Origin: Novosphingobium sp. G106 | Lineage (GTDB): Bacteria > Pseudomonadota > Alphaproteobacteria > Sphingomonadales > Sphingomonadaceae | DNA: 64,000 nucleotides | Reading direction: 5' to 3' | Assembly (NCBI RefSeq): GCF_019075875.1 | Contig: NZ_JAHOOZ010000001.1 | Coordinates: forward strand, 3,596,001 to 3,660,000 | Shown: one piece after another, positions 62,295 to 64,000 of the stretch | How positions within the stretch are numbered: position 1 is the stretch's first letter | Layout: each line of letters starts with the position of its first letter | Translations under genes and position numbers: made by a program | The notes under the pieces: model-generated | The model's input: only the letters and a program-made list of their open reading frames with translations | What the model was told of the DNA's origin: nothing | Databases searched by the model: none

Positions 62295-62927
62295 GTGACT
62301 GCAATGCCACCACTGCCGACAACGCTTAGCCGCCCTTCCCGCCTCGCCGGCGCCCCGCCCGGACCACGCCAACGCGACCTGCGCCTCGCCAGCCTGCTCG
62401 ATGCCGCCGCGGCGCTCTTCGTCGAGAAAGGCGTCATGGCGACCAGCATCGAGGACATCGCCGAGCGCGCCGGAGTCGCGAAGAGCACGTTCTACCACTA
62501 TTTCCACGACCGCGCCGCCATGCTCGAAGCCTTGCGCGGGCGTTATTCGCAGCGCTTCTCGGACCTCGTCGACGCGGCAATGGATGCCTGTGCTCCGCAG
62601 GACTGGGACGCCCGCCTCGCCGCCTGGACCCATGCGACGGTCGACGAATATCTCGCGACCTATCTGCTCCACGATGCGATCTTCCATGATCCCGAAGTCT
62701 GCCAGCGCTGCGTGATCAGCGAGGAGGCCTTCGTCGTCAGTCTCGCTGCGCTGCTGCGCCGGGGCGCCGAAGCCGGGGCCTGGTCGATCGAGGAGCCGGT
62801 GACCTGCGCTGCCTTCATGTTCCACGGGCTGCACGGCCTGCTCGACGAAGCGATCGCCAAGGACGAAGGCGCAGCTTCGCTCGCCCAGCGCGTCACGCGG
62901 CTGTTCGGGCAGATGGTGCGGCGCTGA
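62295..62927 (+). CDS. TetR/AcrR family regulator of the RND operon
   Basis: The 210-residue protein (GTG 62295; ATG 62304 possible) has the TetR helix-turn-helix LDAAAALFVEKGVMATSIED, IAERAGVAKSTFYHYFHDRA. The C-terminal domain should bind a drug-like or hydrophobic ligand. Divergent placement from the efflux genes with a palindrome between them is the standard pattern for repression of the pump and of itself. Confidence 0.9.
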   Translation: MTAMPPLPTTLSRPSRLAGAPPGPRQRDLRLASLLDAAAALFVEKGVMATSIEDIAERAGVAKSTFYHYFHDRAAMLEALRGRYSQRFSDLVDAAMDACAPQDWDARLAAWTHATVDEYLATYLLHDAIFHDPEVCQRCVISEEAFVVSLAALLRRGAEAGAWSIEEPVTCAAFMFHGLHGLLDEAIAKDEGAASLAQRVTRLFGQMVRR

Positions 62928-62930
62928 ACC

Positions 62931-63878
62931 TCAGGCGCTCGCCGCCACGATCTCGCAAACGACACCGTCGGGCAGGAAGCGGAGCTCGACCTGCCGCACG
63001 CCGCCCGAAGGCTTGAGCAGCCGCGTTCCCATTCCGCGCCGCGTCGGTTGGGCCACGGGCGGACCGCCGATTTCCTTCCAGGTGAGCCGGTACTCGCCTT
63101 CCTCGTCGCCGGGCTGCCAGGTAACCTCCACCTTGCCGCCTGCGGCCGACAGCGCGCCGTACTTGCTGGCATTGGTCCCAAGCTCGTGAAGCGCCATCAT
63201 CAACGGCGTGCAGGCATTGCGCGACACCGCCCAGTCGGGACCCGAGGTATCGAACTGCTGGATCGCGAAAGGCGCAATGGCGGCATCGACCAGATCGTCG
63301 ATCCGGCATGACTTGAGCGCACCGAAGCGCAGCAATTCGTTGGCCTTGGCGAGCGAACCCAGGCGGCCGGCGAGCATCTCGTAGAATTCCGCGGGGTCGG
63401 TCGCCTTCGATGCCTGCGACGCGAGCGCGCGCATCATCTGCAGCGAATTCTTGGTTCGATGCTGGAGCTCACGGTTGAAATCATCGCTTTGCCCCGCGCG
63501 CTCGGCGAGTTCGAGGACCGAGTTTCGCAGCACCTCCCCGACGGCGACCATGGTCGCCGCAGAGACCGCGAAGAGCACGAGAATGACCACCTCGCCGACC
63601 GTGACCGCGAAGGAAAATTGCGGCGGCAGGAACACCGCCCATCCGACGATGCCGCTGCCCACCGCGGTCACCGCGCCCCAGCGCCAGCCGAGATAGGTCG
63701 CGATCATCTGGATCGCGGGGAAATAAAGGATGAAGGGCGCGCCATAGGCGCCGCGGTCGATGAACCAGCGCATCAGCGTAGGAATGGCTACGGCCAACGT
63801 AGCTCGGACAAGGCCTTCGCCGAACGACGGATGGGCTTTGATGGCCCGCGTGATGAAGCCTAGGCCTGCTGTTCTCAT
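62931..63878 (-). CDS. HWE-family sensor histidine kinase with membrane sensor
   Basis: The 315-residue protein has three or four N-terminal helices (about residues 25-112, DUF4118-like), then the phospho-acceptor segment ELQHRTKNSLQMMRALASQ with His140 and the HWE-type ATPase: MMALHELGTNASKYGALSA and YRLTWKEIGGPPV. HWE kinases are typical of alphaproteobacteria and often feed stress or light responses. GGGGAGACT precedes the ATG. No partner response regulator is next to it. Confidence 0.88.
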   Translation of the reverse strand: MRTAGLGFITRAIKAHPSFGEGLVRATLAVAIPTLMRWFIDRGAYGAPFILYFPAIQMIATYLGWRWGAVTAVGSGIVGWAVFLPPQFSFAVTVGEVVILVLFAVSAATMVAVGEVLRNSVLELAERAGQSDDFNRELQHRTKNSLQMMRALASQASKATDPAEFYEMLAGRLGSLAKANELLRFGALKSCRIDDLVDAAIAPFAIQQFDTSGPDWAVSRNACTPLMMALHELGTNASKYGALSAAGGKVEVTWQPGDEEGEYRLTWKEIGGPPVAQPTRRGMGTRLLKPSGGVRQVELRFLPDGVVCEIVAASA

Positions 63879-63973
63879 AGTCTCCCCGCCCTCACATGTT
63901 TCCGTGCGGGCGGGGAGAGAGTCAATGCCGAGAAGTACTGGGGCCGATAAGTACCGGGGTAGTTGCCCCCGCC

Positions 63974-64000
63974 TCAAGCGAGCTCCATCACGTCGGTGCG
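63974..64000 (-). CDS. C-terminal end of a gene running off the window
   Basis: Reading in from the window end gives RTDVMELA then TGA at 63974-63976. The 95 bases from here to the kinase start contain no other signal. This short end is compatible with a gene upstream on the minus strand, but nine codons cannot prove it. Confidence 0.3.
   Translation of the reverse strand, partial: RTDVMELA

Overview
The window looks like a chromosomal accessory region of a high-GC alphaproteobacterium of the order Sphingomonadales (Novosphingobium/Sphingobium/Sphingomonas type). The reasons are two large TonB-dependent receptors next to catabolic genes, many short-chain dehydrogenases (SDRs), two bacterial class I P450s, amidohydrolases, an HWE histidine kinase, TetR regulators, and short palindromic repeats of a kind common in sphingomonads. 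No rRNA, tRNA, insertion sequence, prophage or CRISPR array was seen. This taxonomic placement is inference from gene content.

Layout: 1-7548 holds a truncated amidohydrolase, a VOC protein, two complete amidohydrolases, a frameshifted cupin gene and a Gfo/Idh - VOC - MFS operon. 7740-10254 is an acyl-CoA ligase plus SDR pair. 10373-12840 (minus) is a sulfotransferase plus DUF1254/DUF1214 operon. 12977-16511 has a DUF2322-like protein and a formylglycine-generating enzyme (FGE) divergent from an arylsulfatase; peptide deformylase follows. 17169-21451 is a TonB receptor and a TetR gene linked by four similar palindromic operator candidates, plus an IclR DNA-binding stub. 21505-23180 has an Ala-rich lipoprotein and a P450. 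23361-28570 has a secreted RTX/Calx-beta protein, a coiled-coil protein, a Fis-type helix-turn-helix protein, a broken small membrane protein and a GlsB-type stress protein. 28645-30797 has two SDRs (one frameshifted) and a single-domain response regulator. 30801-35303 has a GH18-like/deacetylase/glycosyltransferase fusion, a small alpha-beta barrel protein and an M23 peptidase.

35350-38284 repeats the sulfotransferase theme as sulfotransferase - DUF1214 protein - SDR. 38368-43492 has a luciferase-like oxidoreductase divergent from SDR - VOC - SDR - carboxymuconolactone decarboxylase-like genes, and a second P450. After an HU gene, 44069-50656 (minus) is a probable sulfate-ester uptake and cleavage locus: TonB receptor, GPH transporter, AtsK-like dioxygenase, then an arylsulfatase behind a strong terminator. 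52023-54841 has a thiolase-like/DUF35 pair (possible acyl-CoA aldolase) and an old-yellow-enzyme reductase. The end carries an ABC-F protein, a complete RND efflux operon with a divergent TetR gene and operator, and an HWE histidine kinase.

Taken together, the region reads as a catabolic island for a hydrophobic, possibly polycyclic or steroid-like, compound whose hydroxyl groups can be sulfated and desulfated. P450s, SDRs, an acyl-CoA ligase and an aldolase-like pair would do the oxidation and chain shortening; TonB receptors, MFS and RND pumps would handle import and export. The substrate is not shown by the sequence. Three likely single-base indels in homopolymers (positions 3907-3912, 29241-29244, 50645-50648) suggest either recent gene decay or read errors in the assembly.
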